NCBI RefSeq assembly: GCF_900103645.1
Contig: NZ_FNHP01000003.1
Coordinates: 248,001-312,000, forward strand
Source: Oryzisolibacter propanilivorax
GTDB taxonomy: Bacteria; Pseudomonadota; Gammaproteobacteria; Burkholderiales; Burkholderiaceae_C
Direction: 5' to 3'
Length of the DNA: 64,000 nt
Shown one piece after another: positions 1-9,093 of this stretch. Position 1 is the first letter of the stretch. The number at the start of each line of letters is the position of its first letter. Both the position numbers and the translations under genes were made by a program. The notes under the pieces are model-generated. The model was not told the DNA's origin and did no database searches. It saw only the letters and a program-made list of their open reading frames with translations.

Positions 1-878
1 CCCTGCGCGCGTGCCAGCGCCGTGGCCTGGGTGACCAGGGGATAGGCCGGGCTGGTGGGCATGACCTGGCCGACGATGATGCCCCGGGCGTCGGCGCCCA
101 ACAACTGGATGAAGCCGTTGGACGCGTTGTTGGACAGCGTCAGATACTGCGCGCCCACGCCGGCCTGGCGCAGCGCCCGCAGGCCCTGGACCACGGCCGT
201 GCCCGAGCCGATCACCAGCACCGCCTGCGGACCGGCCGCCTTCAGACCAGGCAGCAGCGCCGTGAACTCCGGCTTGGCACGGTCGAAGCGCGCTACCGCA
301 ACCGGCTCCAGCCCGGCCTTCTTGAGCCCGTTGCGCGCACCCTGCAGGCCGTCGGCGCCGAAGCTGTCGTCGACATGCAGCACGGCGATGCGCTGCAGCC
401 CCAGGCCCGTCAGATGCGCCATGGCACGCTCGGCCTCGCGCTGGTAGGTGGCGCGCACGTGGAACAGATACGGCCGCACCGGCTGGTGCAGCACCATGGC
501 GCCGGTCGAGGGCGCGACCAGCGCCACGCGGTGCTTGTCCAGCAGCGGATAGATGGCCTCGGTGTGCGGCGTGCCACGGCTCATGAACAGCGCCAGCACG
601 CCCTGCTCCTCGATCAGCATGCGCGCATTGGCCTCGGCCTTGCCCACGTCGAAGGCGTCATCCAGGGTGATCAGCTGCACCTTCTCGCCATGCACGCCGC
701 CCCTGGCATTGACTTCGTCCAAGTACAGCCGCGCCCCGGCCATCGACTCCTTCACCGTCGCCGCCACCGCGCCCGTCACTCCCACGGTCTGGCCAATGCG
801 GATGTCCGCCCGCGCGGCCAGCACCATGCCGCCCACCAGCACGGCGGCGAACGCCGCCTTCCACTGCACCCTCGTCAT
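1..878 (-). CDS. ABC transporter substrate-binding protein, branched-chain amino acid (LivK) type, 3' end outside the window
   Basis: About 292 codons are visible; the C-terminus lies beyond the left edge. The protein starts with a signal peptide (MTRVQWKAAFAAVLVGG, then an Ala-rich stretch ending near ARA). It continues as a periplasmic type-I binding fold: IRIGQTVGVTG, then AGARLYLDEVNARGGVHG and LITLDDAFD, which is the usual LivK/urea/aromatic-acid binding-protein pattern. Such proteins deliver amino acids, urea or aromatic acids to an ABC permease. No permease or ATPase gene is in view, so it may be an orphan or the first gene of a cluster running left. The upstream region carries a palindrome shared with the dctP promoter. 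Fold assignment is solid; ligand unknown. Start chosen at the ATG that gives a complete signal peptide. Confidence 0.85.
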   Translation of the reverse strand, partial: MTRVQWKAAFAAVLVGGMVLAARADIRIGQTVGVTGAVAATVKESMAGARLYLDEVNARGGVHGEKVQLITLDDAFDVGKAEANARMLIEEQGVLALFMSRGTPHTEAIYPLLDKHRVALVAPSTGAMVLHQPVRPYLFHVRATYQREAERAMAHLTGLGLQRIAVLHVDDSFGADGLQGARNGLKKAGLEPVAVARFDRAKPEFTALLPGLKAAGPQAVLVIGSGTAVVQGLRALRQAGVGAQYLTLSNNASNGFIQLLGADARGIIVGQVMPTSPAYPLVTQATALARAQ

Positions 879-992
879 CTTCAAGCAACCCTATTGGCAA
901 AGCCCATGCAGGACGGGCGCAGCCGGCGTGCGCCGCCCCGCGCATGGCAGATATGTCCGGCGGCGCAATGTAAGGAAAAGCACTGGCGTCGC

Positions 993-1012
993 GTAACTGT
1001 GGCCTTCCACAG
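993..1012 (-). promoter_or_regulatory. Candidate operator/promoter element CTGTGG-N4-CCACAG upstream of the ABC binding protein
   Basis: GTAACTGTGGCCTTCCACAG is a near copy of the sequence at 5947-5966 in front of dctP; the palindrome itself is 997-1012. In both places, reading the minus strand, CCACAGTTAC is followed about 20 bases later by TACATTG, which could serve as a -10 element with TTAC of the palindrome edge at -35. This layout suggests an activator bound next to the -35 region. Inference from two copies only. Confidence 0.5.
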
Positions 1013-1027
1013 GCGAGCGCCGCCGCC

Positions 1028-2647
1028 CTATGGCTGCAGCAGCAGCTTGGGCGCACCGGCAGGCGCCGCAGGCGTGGCCGGGAGTGGCAAGGCCGGCGCT
1101 TCGTCCACGCGGAACACCGCCACCGAGTGCACCAGCTCCTGTGCCTGCTGGCCCAGGCTGGCAGCGGACGCCGCCACCTGCTCGACCAGCGCGGCGTTCT
1201 GCTGCGTGACCCGGTCCATCTGCGCGATGGCCTCGCCGATCTGCCCCACACCCATGCGCTGCTCGGCGCTGGCGCGGCTGATCTCGCCCATAAGGGTGGT
1301 GGCGCGGGCAATCGCCGCCACCACCTCCTGCATGGTGGCGCCGGCCCGGTCCACCAGCTGCGTGCCCTGTGCCACCTGCGCGCTGCTGGCGGCGATCAGC
1401 GCCTTGATCTCGCGCGCGGCCTCCGCGCTGCGCTGGGCCAGCTGGCGCACCTCGCCAGCCACCACGGCGAAGCCACGCCCGGCGTCACCTGCGCGTGCCG
1501 CCTCGACGGCGGCGTTCAGCGCCAGGATGTTGGTCTGGAAGGCAATGCCGTCGATGACGCCGATGATGTCGGCGATGCGCCGGCTGGCGCCGTCGATGCC
1601 GCGCATGGTCTGCACCACCTCGCCCACCACGACGCCGCCGCGCTCGGCCACGGCGCTGGCCTCGCGCGCCAGCGCGTCGGCCTGCTGCGCGCTGTCGGCG
1701 TTCAGGTCCACCGCCTGGCGCAGTTCCTGCATCGACGCCGAGGTCTGTTGCAGTGCCGCGGCCTGGGATTCGGTGCGGTTGGACAGGTCGATGTTGCCCT
1801 GCGTGATCTCGCTGCTGGCGCCCAGCACGCCGTGCGCGCCCTGGCGCACATGCATCACCACCCCGGCTAGCGCGCCCTGCATGTCGCGCAGCGCCAGCAG
1901 CAGCTGCGCCACCTCGTTGCGGCCGCTGGCCTGGATGGGCTCGCTCAGGCGCCCGGCAGCCACCGCGCGCGCCACACGCACCGCCTGGCGCAGAGGCACG
2001 CTGATGGAGCGGATGACCCACCAGGCCAGCGCCGCGCCCAGCGCCAGCAGCACCAGCGGCACGCCCAGCAGCACGCCGCGCACGCGCGTGGCGGCGCTTC
2101 CCGTGGCCGCTGTGGCCTGCTTCAGCTGCTCCTGCTGCTGCGCCAGCAGCGCGTCGATGGTGCCCAGGTAGGCCTGCTGCGCCGGGTGCATCTTCTCGAT
2201 CAGCAGTTCCTTGGCGTCGAACACCTGGCCCGACGCCGAGAGCTCGCGCGTCTCCTCCTGCAGCGGCTCGTAAGCCTGGCGCGCGGCCTGCACCCGGGCC
2301 AGCGCGGCCTCGGCGGCCGCGTCGCCGGCCAGCAGCTGTTGCAGCCCGGCGAAGCGTTGTGCGATGCGCTGCTGCGTGCGCTGGATGCGCTCGTCCTCGG
2401 CGCGGATCGCGGCGCCGTCGCTCATCAGGATCATGTTGCGCACGCTGGTGCCGATGACCTGCACGTCCTCCTTGATGGCGTTGGCCGCCACCATGCGCGG
2501 CAGGCGCGCGTCGGCCACCTCGTCGAACAGACCGTTCATGGTCGCCAGTTGCAGCCACACCGCGGCCACCATGGCCAGCACCATCAGCCCCAGCAGGGCG
2601 AAGCCCAGCACCAAGCGGGAGGAAATTCGCAGGTTGTCGATTCGCAT
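1028..2647 (-). CDS. Methyl-accepting chemotaxis protein (Tar/Tsr type)
   Basis: Membrane receptor of about 539 aa that signals to CheA/CheW. The order is the classic one: a short cytoplasmic N-terminus ([16 protein letters not shown]), a first membrane helix at about 12-32, a four-helix periplasmic sensor, a second membrane helix near 190-210, a HAMP linker, and the signalling hairpin with [20 protein letters not shown] and [20 protein letters not shown]. The C-terminus (KLLLQP) lacks the NWETF-like pentapeptide that binds CheR/CheB. A longer frame opens 14 codons upstream, but MRIDNLRIS fits the family start. Position between two solute-binding-protein genes suggests, without proof, that it senses ligands taken up by the neighbouring transporters. 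Confidence 0.9.
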   Translation of the reverse strand: MRIDNLRISSRLVLGFALLGLMVLAMVAAVWLQLATMNGLFDEVADARLPRMVAANAIKEDVQVIGTSVRNMILMSDGAAIRAEDERIQRTQQRIAQRFAGLQQLLAGDAAAEAALARVQAARQAYEPLQEETRELSASGQVFDAKELLIEKMHPAQQAYLGTIDALLAQQQEQLKQATAATGSAATRVRGVLLGVPLVLLALGAALAWWVIRSISVPLRQAVRVARAVAAGRLSEPIQASGRNEVAQLLLALRDMQGALAGVVMHVRQGAHGVLGASSEITQGNIDLSNRTESQAAALQQTSASMQELRQAVDLNADSAQQADALAREASAVAERGGVVVGEVVQTMRGIDGASRRIADIIGVIDGIAFQTNILALNAAVEAARAGDAGRGFAVVAGEVRQLAQRSAEAAREIKALIAASSAQVAQGTQLVDRAGATMQEVVAAIARATTLMGEISRASAEQRMGVGQIGEAIAQMDRVTQQNAALVEQVAASAASLGQQAQELVHSVAVFRVDEAPALPLPATPAAPAGAPKLLLQP

Positions 2648-2772
2648 GGCGTGCCGGCCGCCAGTGCCCTGCACGGGCACGGGCGGCAAGGGAGTTGCAG
2701 GTGAATGAAAGGCAAAGCGCCGGCACGGGCCGGCGCTTGCTGCCCCTTTCCTCGAAGGGATTCAGGCAGGTG

Positions 2773-4056
2773 TCAGAGCATGCCCAGCATGCGCGGGAAC
2801 CACAGGCTCAGTTCGGGGATGTAGGTCACCGCCACCAGGAAGCCCAGCATCGCCAGCAGCCACGGCCAGACGGCCACGGTGAGCTCGGTAATGCCCATCT
2901 TGGTGATGCCCGAGGCCACGTACAGGTTCAGGCCCACGGGCGGGTGGCACATGCCGACCTCCATGTTCACCACCATGATGATGCCGAAGTGGATCGGATC
3001 AATGCCCAGCTTCATCGCCACCGGGAACAGGATGGGCGCGAAGATCAGCATGATCGACGACGGCTCCATGAAGTTGCCGGCCAGCAGCAGGATCACGTTC
3101 ACCGCCAGCAGAAAGGCGATCACGCCCAGGCCATTGCCCAGCATCCAGTCGGCCAGCGCCTGCGGAATGTTCTCGTTGGTCATGATGAAGCTGAACAGCA
3201 CCGCGTTGGTGATGATGTACAGCAGCATCGCGCTCATGTTGGCCGAGGACAGCAGCACGCGCGGCACATCCTTGAGCGTCAGGTCCTTGTAGATGAACAC
3301 GGCGACGACGAAGGCATATACCGCGCTCATGGCCGCCGCTTCCGTGGGCGTGAAGATGCCGGCATAGATGCCGCCCATGACCACGATGATCAAAAACAGC
3401 CCCCAGGCCGACTTGCGGAACGCCAGCCAGCGTTCGCCCCAGCTGGCCTTGGGCAGGCGCGGGTAGTTGTACTTGCGCGCGCGCCAGTAGGTCACGCCGC
3501 CCAGCACCAGCGCCAGTATCAGCCCCGGCACCACGCCGGCCATGAACAGCGCGCCCACCGAGGTGTTGGTCGCCACCGCGTACATCACCATGACAATGGA
3601 CGGCGGGATCAGGATGCCCAGGGCGCCCGAGGTGGTGATGACGCCTGCGCCGAAACGGTTCGGGAAGCCCGCCTTGACCATCGCCGGCAACAGGATCGAG
3701 CCAATCGCCACCACGGTGGCCGGGCTGGAGCCCGACACCGCCGCGAACAGCGCGCAGGCCAGCACGCCGCCCAGGCCCAGGCCGCCGTACCAGTGCCCGA
3801 CCATGGCGGTGGCGAAGTTGATCATGCGCCGCGCCACGCCGCCGTGGGTGAGGAAGTTGCCGGCCAAAATGAAGAACGGGATCGCCATGATCTCGAACTT
3901 CTCGATGCCGGTGAACAGCTTGAGCGCCACCGACTCCAGCGGCACGTCGGTAAAGCCGAACAGGAAGGTGAGGACCGTGAGGCCGAGCGAGATGGACACC
4001 GGCATGCCGGTGAGCATCAGCGTCGCCAGGATGATGAAGATGATGGCGGCGTTCAT
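2773..4056 (-). CDS. dctM: TRAP transporter large permease subunit DctM
   Basis: Large membrane subunit (427 aa) of a tripartite ATP-independent periplasmic transporter, which drives solute uptake with an ion gradient. Start MNAAIIFIILATLMLTGMPV and the body are almost all membrane helices, with typical DctM segments such as PFFILAGNFLTHGGVARR, FAAVSGSSPATVVAIGSI and FGIIMVVNMEVGMCHPPVGL. Length is normal for DctM. The start overlaps the end of dctQ by 4 bases, so the two are translationally coupled. The substrate is set by DctP, probably a C4-dicarboxylate or another organic acid given the DctS/DctR-like regulators nearby. Confidence 0.93.
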   Translation of the reverse strand: MNAAIIFIILATLMLTGMPVSISLGLTVLTFLFGFTDVPLESVALKLFTGIEKFEIMAIPFFILAGNFLTHGGVARRMINFATAMVGHWYGGLGLGGVLACALFAAVSGSSPATVVAIGSILLPAMVKAGFPNRFGAGVITTSGALGILIPPSIVMVMYAVATNTSVGALFMAGVVPGLILALVLGGVTYWRARKYNYPRLPKASWGERWLAFRKSAWGLFLIIVVMGGIYAGIFTPTEAAAMSAVYAFVVAVFIYKDLTLKDVPRVLLSSANMSAMLLYIITNAVLFSFIMTNENIPQALADWMLGNGLGVIAFLLAVNVILLLAGNFMEPSSIMLIFAPILFPVAMKLGIDPIHFGIIMVVNMEVGMCHPPVGLNLYVASGITKMGITELTVAVWPWLLAMLGFLVAVTYIPELSLWFPRMLGML

Positions 4057-4757
4057 GTGCGGTCACCCGTGTCGTTCTTGCGACCGGCGTTGCCGGGGCG
4101 GTCCTCGTCGGGGTGCAGGTTGTCCTGCAGGTTGTAGAACTCGGTGTTCTGCGCCGCTTCCTCGGCGGGGGTTTCCTCCAGCCCGTCGACGTGGCCATGG
4201 TCGTGGTGCGGCAGCTCGCCGGTGCGGACGAAGCCCACCAGCACCTGCAGGAAGCGGAAGCACATCAGGCTGCTGCCCAGGGGAATGGCGCTGTAGACGA
4301 TCCAGGTCGGCCACTCCAGGTCCGGCGTGGTCGGGCCCTCGATCAGTTCCTCGACGTTCATGCCGATGGCCTTGAAGATGGCGTAGTGCGCACCGTTGTC
4401 CCAGACGAAGGTCGCGCCCATGATGGCCACGATGCCGGTGAACAGCGCGCCGGCGCCCATGCCGATGATGATGAACTTGCCGCGCGCCGACTTGCCCAGG
4501 CGGTTGATGAACACGTCCACGCCTACGTGGATGCCGGTGCGCACGCCGTAGGCGGCGCCGAACTTGGCCATCCACACGAACATGATGATGGTCAGCTCCT
4601 GCGCCCAGGTCATGTTGATGGACAGCAGCCAGTCCTGCAGGCCGGGGATGGCGTAGCCGGCGCTGTAGCGGTGCAGCACCGCGATAAAGACGATGAGCGT
4701 GGCGGCGCCCATCAGGAAGGTGATCAGCCACTCTTCCAGGTGATCGAGGATTTTCAT
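4053..4757 (-). CDS. dctQ: TRAP transporter small permease subunit DctQ
   Basis: Small four-helix membrane subunit (234 aa) that joins DctM and the binding protein. Start MKILDHLEEWLITFLMGAAT is the standard DctQ N-terminus; TWAQELTIIMFVWMAKFGAA and RTGIHVGVDV are conserved family segments. It is longer than the usual 160-190 aa because of a C-terminal hydrophilic tail rich in His, Glu and Asp (HHDHGHVDGLEETPAEE). Lies between dctP and dctM; the 119-base gap to dctP holds two strong hairpins. Confidence 0.92.
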   Translation of the reverse strand: MKILDHLEEWLITFLMGAATLIVFIAVLHRYSAGYAIPGLQDWLLSINMTWAQELTIIMFVWMAKFGAAYGVRTGIHVGVDVFINRLGKSARGKFIIIGMGAGALFTGIVAIMGATFVWDNGAHYAIFKAIGMNVEELIEGPTTPDLEWPTWIVYSAIPLGSSLMCFRFLQVLVGFVRTGELPHHDHGHVDGLEETPAEEAAQNTEFYNLQDNLHPDEDRPGNAGRKNDTGDRT

Positions 4758-4810
4758 GGGAAGGTTCTCCGCACAGGAGTTCGGGGCGCGGCGCGGGATG
4801 CGCGGCGGCA

Positions 4811-4862
4811 GCGCCCGTCAGGGCGCCGCCTTGCGGCCGGGACGCTGCGCCGCGTCCCGGCC
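4811..4862 (-). promoter_or_regulatory. Two hairpins between dctP and dctQ
   Basis: GGCCGGGACGC (4835-4845) pairs perfectly with GCGTCCCGGCC (4852-4862) across a 6-base loop. GCGCCC (4811-4816) pairs with GGGCGC (4821-4826). On the minus strand no T-run follows, so this is not a standard terminator. Such stem-loops after a binding-protein gene usually protect its mRNA or reduce read-through into the permease genes. Confidence 0.7.
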
Positions 4863-4876
4863 GGGAAGTTGCAGGC

Positions 4877-5881
4877 TCAGAGCTTCTTCGGGTCGAAGCC
4901 TGTGGCCTTGTACACGTCCTGGATGATTTCCTTGCCGATGCGGCCGGACATCTTGTCGTGCACCGGCACCAGCGCCTTCTTCAGCGCCGTGCGCTCTTCC
5001 GGCGTGGGCGTGTAGATGGTGGTCTTGCCGCTGGCCTTCACCGCCTCCATGGCGCGGTCGTTCTCGTCCTGGGCGATCTGGTTGGCGTAGGCCGTGGCCT
5101 GGCGCATGGCGTCTTCCAGCTGGCCGCGCACGGTGGCGTCCAGGCCGTCCCAGAACTTCTTGTTGACGATGACCGCGTAGCCCAAGTAGCCGTGCTTGGT
5201 CAGGCTGACGTGCTTTTGCACCTCGTGCATCTTCTGGGTGTAGAAGTTGGACGGCGGGTTCTCGGTGGCGTCCACCACGCCGGTCTGCAGCGCCTGGTAG
5301 GTCTCGCCGAAGGCGATGACCTGCGGGATGCCGCCGAGCGCGCGGATTTCTTCCTCCAGCACCTTGGACGACTGGATGCGGTACTTCAGGCCCTTGTAGT
5401 CGGCCACGCTGTGCAGCGGCTTGTTGGCCGAGAAGTCCTTGAAGCCGTTGTCCCAGAAGGCCAGGCCGGTGATGCCGCGCGACTGCAGCTTCTTCATCAG
5501 CTTGGCGCCCACCTCGCCGGTGGTGATCTTGTGCAGCTCGTCGCGGTTGTCGAAGATGAAGGGCAGGTCGAAAACCTCGAATTCCTTCACGCCGAGCGGG
5601 CCGAACTTGGCCAGCGACGGCGCCAGCATCTGCACCGAGCCCAGCTGCAGGGCCTCCATCTCTTCCTTGTCCTTGTAGAGGGCGCTGTTGGCGTACACCT
5701 CGACCTTGACCTTGCCCTGGGTCAGCTCGGCAGCCTTCTTGGCGAAAAACTCGGCGGCCTTGCCCTTGGGCGTGTCCTGTGCCACGACGTGGCTGAACTT
5801 GATCACGGTCTGGGCGTAGGACGCGCTGGCGCCCACGGCCAGCAGGGCGCAGGCCAGGACATGTTTCACGGGAAAGCGCAT
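4877..5881 (-). CDS. dctP: TRAP transporter solute-binding protein DctP
   Basis: Periplasmic binding protein (334 aa) of the TRAP system. A Sec signal peptide (MRFPVKHVLACALLAVGASA, cleaved near SYAQ) is followed by TVIKFSHVVAQDTPKGKAAE and the family landmarks LPFIFDNRDELHKI, the ligand-binding arginine region YRIQSSKVLEEEI and GVVDATENPPSNFY. Ends FDPKKL. Belongs to the DctP family for C4-dicarboxylates and related acids. First gene of dctPQM; its upstream region holds the palindrome at 5947-5966. Confidence 0.93.
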   Translation of the reverse strand: MRFPVKHVLACALLAVGASASYAQTVIKFSHVVAQDTPKGKAAEFFAKKAAELTQGKVKVEVYANSALYKDKEEMEALQLGSVQMLAPSLAKFGPLGVKEFEVFDLPFIFDNRDELHKITTGEVGAKLMKKLQSRGITGLAFWDNGFKDFSANKPLHSVADYKGLKYRIQSSKVLEEEIRALGGIPQVIAFGETYQALQTGVVDATENPPSNFYTQKMHEVQKHVSLTKHGYLGYAVIVNKKFWDGLDATVRGQLEDAMRQATAYANQIAQDENDRAMEAVKASGKTTIYTPTPEERTALKKALVPVHDKMSGRIGKEIIQDVYKATGFDPKKL

Positions 5882-5946
5882 GGCAGTCTCCTAGTCGTAG
5901 AAAGGGTTCAACACGCCGCGCAATGTAGGCAAGCCGTTAACGCCCT

Positions 5947-5966
5947 GTAACTGTGGCGTTCCACAG
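5947..5966 (-). promoter_or_regulatory. Candidate operator/promoter element CTGTGG-N4-CCACAG upstream of dctPQM
   Basis: GTAACTGTGGCGTTCCACAG differs from the copy at 993-1012 by one base in the spacer; the palindrome itself is 5951-5966. Reading the minus strand, TACATTG (5927-5921) lies about 20 bases downstream and fits a -10 box. The DctS/DctR-like system encoded just to the right is the obvious candidate to bind here. Confidence 0.55.
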
Positions 5967-6003
5967 CTAGGGTCAGCACCTAGGGGTTAACCCGAATGCG
6001 ACA

Positions 6004-7011
6004 TCACAGGCTGCTGGTGGCGCCATGCATGCGGCGCAGCCACTGCGGCCCGATACGCAGTGCCAGCGCCTCGTGCACTCCGCGCGTGGCATGGCGCAGT
6101 CGCTGGCGCTGCACGGCATCCAGCAAATGGATGCGCGTGGCACCGCTGGCGCGCAGCGCCGCCAGCGCGGCGTCGTTCTCACGCTGGGCGATGGTGTTGC
6201 CCCAGGCCAGGGCCTCGGCCAGCGCCTGCTCGATGAGCGCGCGGTCGCCCGGCTGCAGGTAGTCCCAGAAGCGCTGGTGCGCGACGATGCAGTACCCCAG
6301 ATAGCCGTGGCTGGTCAGGCTCAGGTCGGTCTGCGCCTGGTGCATGCCTTGGGTCCAGAAGTTGGAGACCGGGTTTTCCGTGCCGTCCACCACCCGCGCC
6401 ACCAGCGCCCGGCTGGTCTCGCCGAAGGACAGCACCACTGGGCGCGCGCCCAGCGCTCGCATCTGGTGCGCGATCACGCGCGAGGACTGGATGCGCACGC
6501 GCAGGCCGACGAAATCCTCGGGCGCGCGCAGCGGGCGGTTGGCGCTCATGTGCTTGAAGCCGTTGTCCAGGTAGCCCAGGCCCACCAGGCTCTGGCGCGC
6601 CAGCAGCGCCAGCAGCTCCTGCCCGACCGCACCCTGCTGCGTGCGGCGCACCTGCTCGCTGGAGTCGAACAGGAACGGCAGGTCGAACAGCTCGAACTCG
6701 GGAAAGCCCACCGCGCCGAACTTCGACAGCGACGGCGCCAGCATGTCCACAGCGCCCAGTTGCAGCGCCAGCATCTCGTCCTCGTCGCCGTACAGCTGCG
6801 AGTTGGGATACAGCAGCACTTGGATCGCGCCCTGGCTGAGCGCCTGCACGCGCGCACGAAAATGCTCCAGCGCCAGGCCCTTGGGCGTGCGCTGGGCGAC
6901 GACGTGCGACAGCCGGATGGTCACGCGCGCGCCGGCGCGGGCGCCGGCCGCGCACGCCAGCGGCGCCAGGCCCAGGGCCTGCAGGACATGGCGGCGGCCA
7001 CGGGAACGCAT
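6004..7011 (-). CDS. Orphan TRAP solute-binding protein, possible Tat export signal
   Basis: A DctP-family periplasmic protein (335 aa), parallel in sequence to the dctP product: IRLSHVVAQRTPKGLALEHF, DLPFLFDSSEQV, RVRIQSSRVIAHQM, VVDGTENPVSNFW. The N-terminus (MRSRGRRHVLQALGLAPL) has a double arginine followed by hydrophobic residues, resembling a Tat signal; dctP has an ordinary Sec signal. No permease genes of its own lie beside it. It may use the dctQM permease or, because it is divergent from the sensor kinase gene, may present ligand to that sensor. The second role is inference. Start codon overlaps the possible upstream start of the kinase gene. Confidence 0.85.
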   Translation of the reverse strand: MRSRGRRHVLQALGLAPLACAAGARAGARVTIRLSHVVAQRTPKGLALEHFRARVQALSQGAIQVLLYPNSQLYGDEDEMLALQLGAVDMLAPSLSKFGAVGFPEFELFDLPFLFDSSEQVRRTQQGAVGQELLALLARQSLVGLGYLDNGFKHMSANRPLRAPEDFVGLRVRIQSSRVIAHQMRALGARPVVLSFGETSRALVARVVDGTENPVSNFWTQGMHQAQTDLSLTSHGYLGYCIVAHQRFWDYLQPGDRALIEQALAEALAWGNTIAQRENDAALAALRASGATRIHLLDAVQRQRLRHATRGVHEALALRIGPQWLRRMHGATSSL

Positions 7012-7035
7012 GGCGCCGTATTATCCGGGCCCGCC

Positions 7036-9093
7036 GTGCCGCCCACCGCCCCGCCCCTTCCGCCCCACGACGACTTCGCCCTGCTGCACGCCGGCGCGCG
7101 CAGCCTGCCCGACCGCGGCCGCTGGACGGTGCTGTGGATGATGGGCCTGGCCGGGCTGATCGTGGCCGCCGTGCTGGCGCTGGTCTGGTACCTGAACCGC
7201 TTCGAGAGCGACGAGGAGGCGCGCCGGCGCAGCGCCGATGCGCAGTGGCTGGAGCAGAGCGTGCAGTTCCACTTCCGCCGCCTGGAGGGTGATGTCGAGC
7301 AACTGGCACGCCAGGCCGCGCTGGACGGCCCGGCGGCCTGGGCCGAGGCCACACGCGAGCTGCCGGCCGGCCTGCTGTGGCGCGCCGCGGGCGTGGTGGA
7401 TGCGCGCGCCTGGCTGGCCGAGCAGGACGGCGCCAGCGCCGGCGACATCGCCGCCTGGCAGGAGGACCAGGTGCGCAGCCCCGACAACCACCAGGCGCTG
7501 CAGACGCTGGAGGACATCGTGCGTGGCCTGCGCCGCGCCAGCTACGCCGGGCCGATGCGCGCCGCGGACGGCTCCGGCGGCGACCACGTCTGGCTGGCCA
7601 TGCCCTACTTCGACGGCGCGCGGCTGCTGGGCCTGTACGTGGTGCGCCTGTCCATGCGCCGGGCGGTGGCGGCGATGCTGCCGCCCTGGTTCCTGCAGCA
7701 CCAGAGCGTGCGCCTGGTGGACGACAGCGACCCACCCAGCCCGGCCCTGCCGCAGGCGCCGCAACCCTACCGCACGGTGCTCAACCTGCCCGGCACCGAC
7801 CTGCTGCTGGAGGTGGTGCCGCAGGGCGCGCGCACCTCGTGGGTGCCGCGCGTGTTCTTCCTGGTGGCGCTGGTCTTCCTGCTGGGCATGCTGGCCAGCC
7901 TGGCCGCGCTGCGGCGCGACTTCATCAAGCGCCAGCAGGTGCAGCAGCGCCTGCAGGCCGAGGTGGCGCTGCGCACCGCCATGGAGCGCTCGGTATCGAT
8001 CGGCATGCGCGCCTGGGACATGCAGGGCCAGATCCTGTACGTGAACCAGGCGTTCTGCAGCATGCTGGGCTTTTCCGGCGACGAGCTGCGCGGCTCGCGC
8101 GCGCCGCTGCCGTACTGGCCGGCGGAGCAACTGGAGCAGCTGCACGCCCTGCACCAGGACATGATGCGCGCCGGCACGCGGCCGCAGGGCGTGGAGGCGC
8201 AGTTCCGCCACAAGGACGGGCACCTGGTGGACGTGCTGATCCACGAGGCGCCGCTGCACGCCGCCGACGGCACGCAGCTGGGCTGGATGAGCTCCATCCT
8301 GGATATCAGCGAACGCAAGCGCGCCCAGCAGCTGGCCGCGTCGCAACAGGAAAAGCTGGAGGCCTCGGCACGGCTGGTGGCCGTGGGTGAGGTCGCCTCG
8401 ACCCTGGCGCATGAGCTGAACCAGCCCCTGGGGGCGTTGTCGAGTTTCGCCAACGGCCTGCTCAACCGCCTGGCGCGCGGCCCGGTGGCGCCCGATGAGC
8501 TGCAGGCCGTGGTGCGGCGCATGGCGGCGCTGGCCGAGCGCGCCGGCGGCGTGACGCAGCGTGTGAACGCCTTCGCGCGCCGGCGCGAATTGAAACTGCA
8601 GCGCCTGGACCTGGTGCCCCTGGTGCGCCGCGCCGCCGCCGCCGCGCAGGAGGCGCACGGCGCCGCCGCGCTGCAGCTTGCGCTGCCCGAGGCGCCGGTA
8701 TGGGTCCAGGGCGACGCGCTGCTGCTGGAGCACCTGGTGCACAACCTGTGCGGCAACGCGCTGGACTGGGCGCGGCACGGCGGCGGCGCGCCCCGGGTGC
8801 AGCTGCGCCTGACGCTGTGCGATGGCGCCACGCGGCACGCCTGCCTGGCCGTGGCCGACAGCGGCCCGGGTGTGCCGGAAGAGGCGCGCGGACGCATCTT
8901 CGACGCCTTCTACAGCACCAAGGAGGGCGGCATGGGCATGGGCCTGGCCATCTGCCGCTCGATCGCCGAGGCGCACCACGGGCGTATCCTCGTGGGCGCT
9001 GACGCGCAGCTGGGCGGCGCGCTGTTCACCGCCGAGCTGCCACTGGCCGACGCCGCCCCGCCACCCCCTGCCCCGACCCTGCCCCATGACTGA
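7036..9093 (+). CDS. Sensor histidine kinase, DctS-like (PAS domain)
   Basis: Membrane sensor (about 685 aa) that phosphorylates the next gene product. Two membrane helices (near 37-57 and 270-290) flank a periplasmic domain. A PAS domain follows (RSVSIGMRAWDMQGQILYVN through LDISERKRAQQLAAS), then HisKA with the phospho-acceptor His459 in TLAHELNQPLGALSSFA. The ATPase has an N box (NLCGNALDWARHGG) and G boxes (VADSGPGVPEE, GGMGMGLAICRSIAEAHHG). This order matches DctS of C4-dicarboxylate TRAP systems. The start is uncertain: GTG at 7036 is preferred because ATG at 6988 would lie inside the divergent gene; the frame stays open further upstream without coding sense. Confidence 0.88.
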   Translation: MPPTAPPLPPHDDFALLHAGARSLPDRGRWTVLWMMGLAGLIVAAVLALVWYLNRFESDEEARRRSADAQWLEQSVQFHFRRLEGDVEQLARQAALDGPAAWAEATRELPAGLLWRAAGVVDARAWLAEQDGASAGDIAAWQEDQVRSPDNHQALQTLEDIVRGLRRASYAGPMRAADGSGGDHVWLAMPYFDGARLLGLYVVRLSMRRAVAAMLPPWFLQHQSVRLVDDSDPPSPALPQAPQPYRTVLNLPGTDLLLEVVPQGARTSWVPRVFFLVALVFLLGMLASLAALRRDFIKRQQVQQRLQAEVALRTAMERSVSIGMRAWDMQGQILYVNQAFCSMLGFSGDELRGSRAPLPYWPAEQLEQLHALHQDMMRAGTRPQGVEAQFRHKDGHLVDVLIHEAPLHAADGTQLGWMSSILDISERKRAQQLAASQQEKLEASARLVAVGEVASTLAHELNQPLGALSSFANGLLNRLARGPVAPDELQAVVRRMAALAERAGGVTQRVNAFARRRELKLQRLDLVPLVRRAAAAAQEAHGAAALQLALPEAPVWVQGDALLLEHLVHNLCGNALDWARHGGGAPRVQLRLTLCDGATRHACLAVADSGPGVPEEARGRIFDAFYSTKEGGMGMGLAICRSIAEAHHGRILVGADAQLGGALFTAELPLADAAPPPPAPTLPHD

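Noticed and set aside
6025-7035. Upstream extension of the kinase frame through the divergent TRAP gene
   Set aside because: The extension lies antisense to a clear TRAP binding protein and has no domain content.
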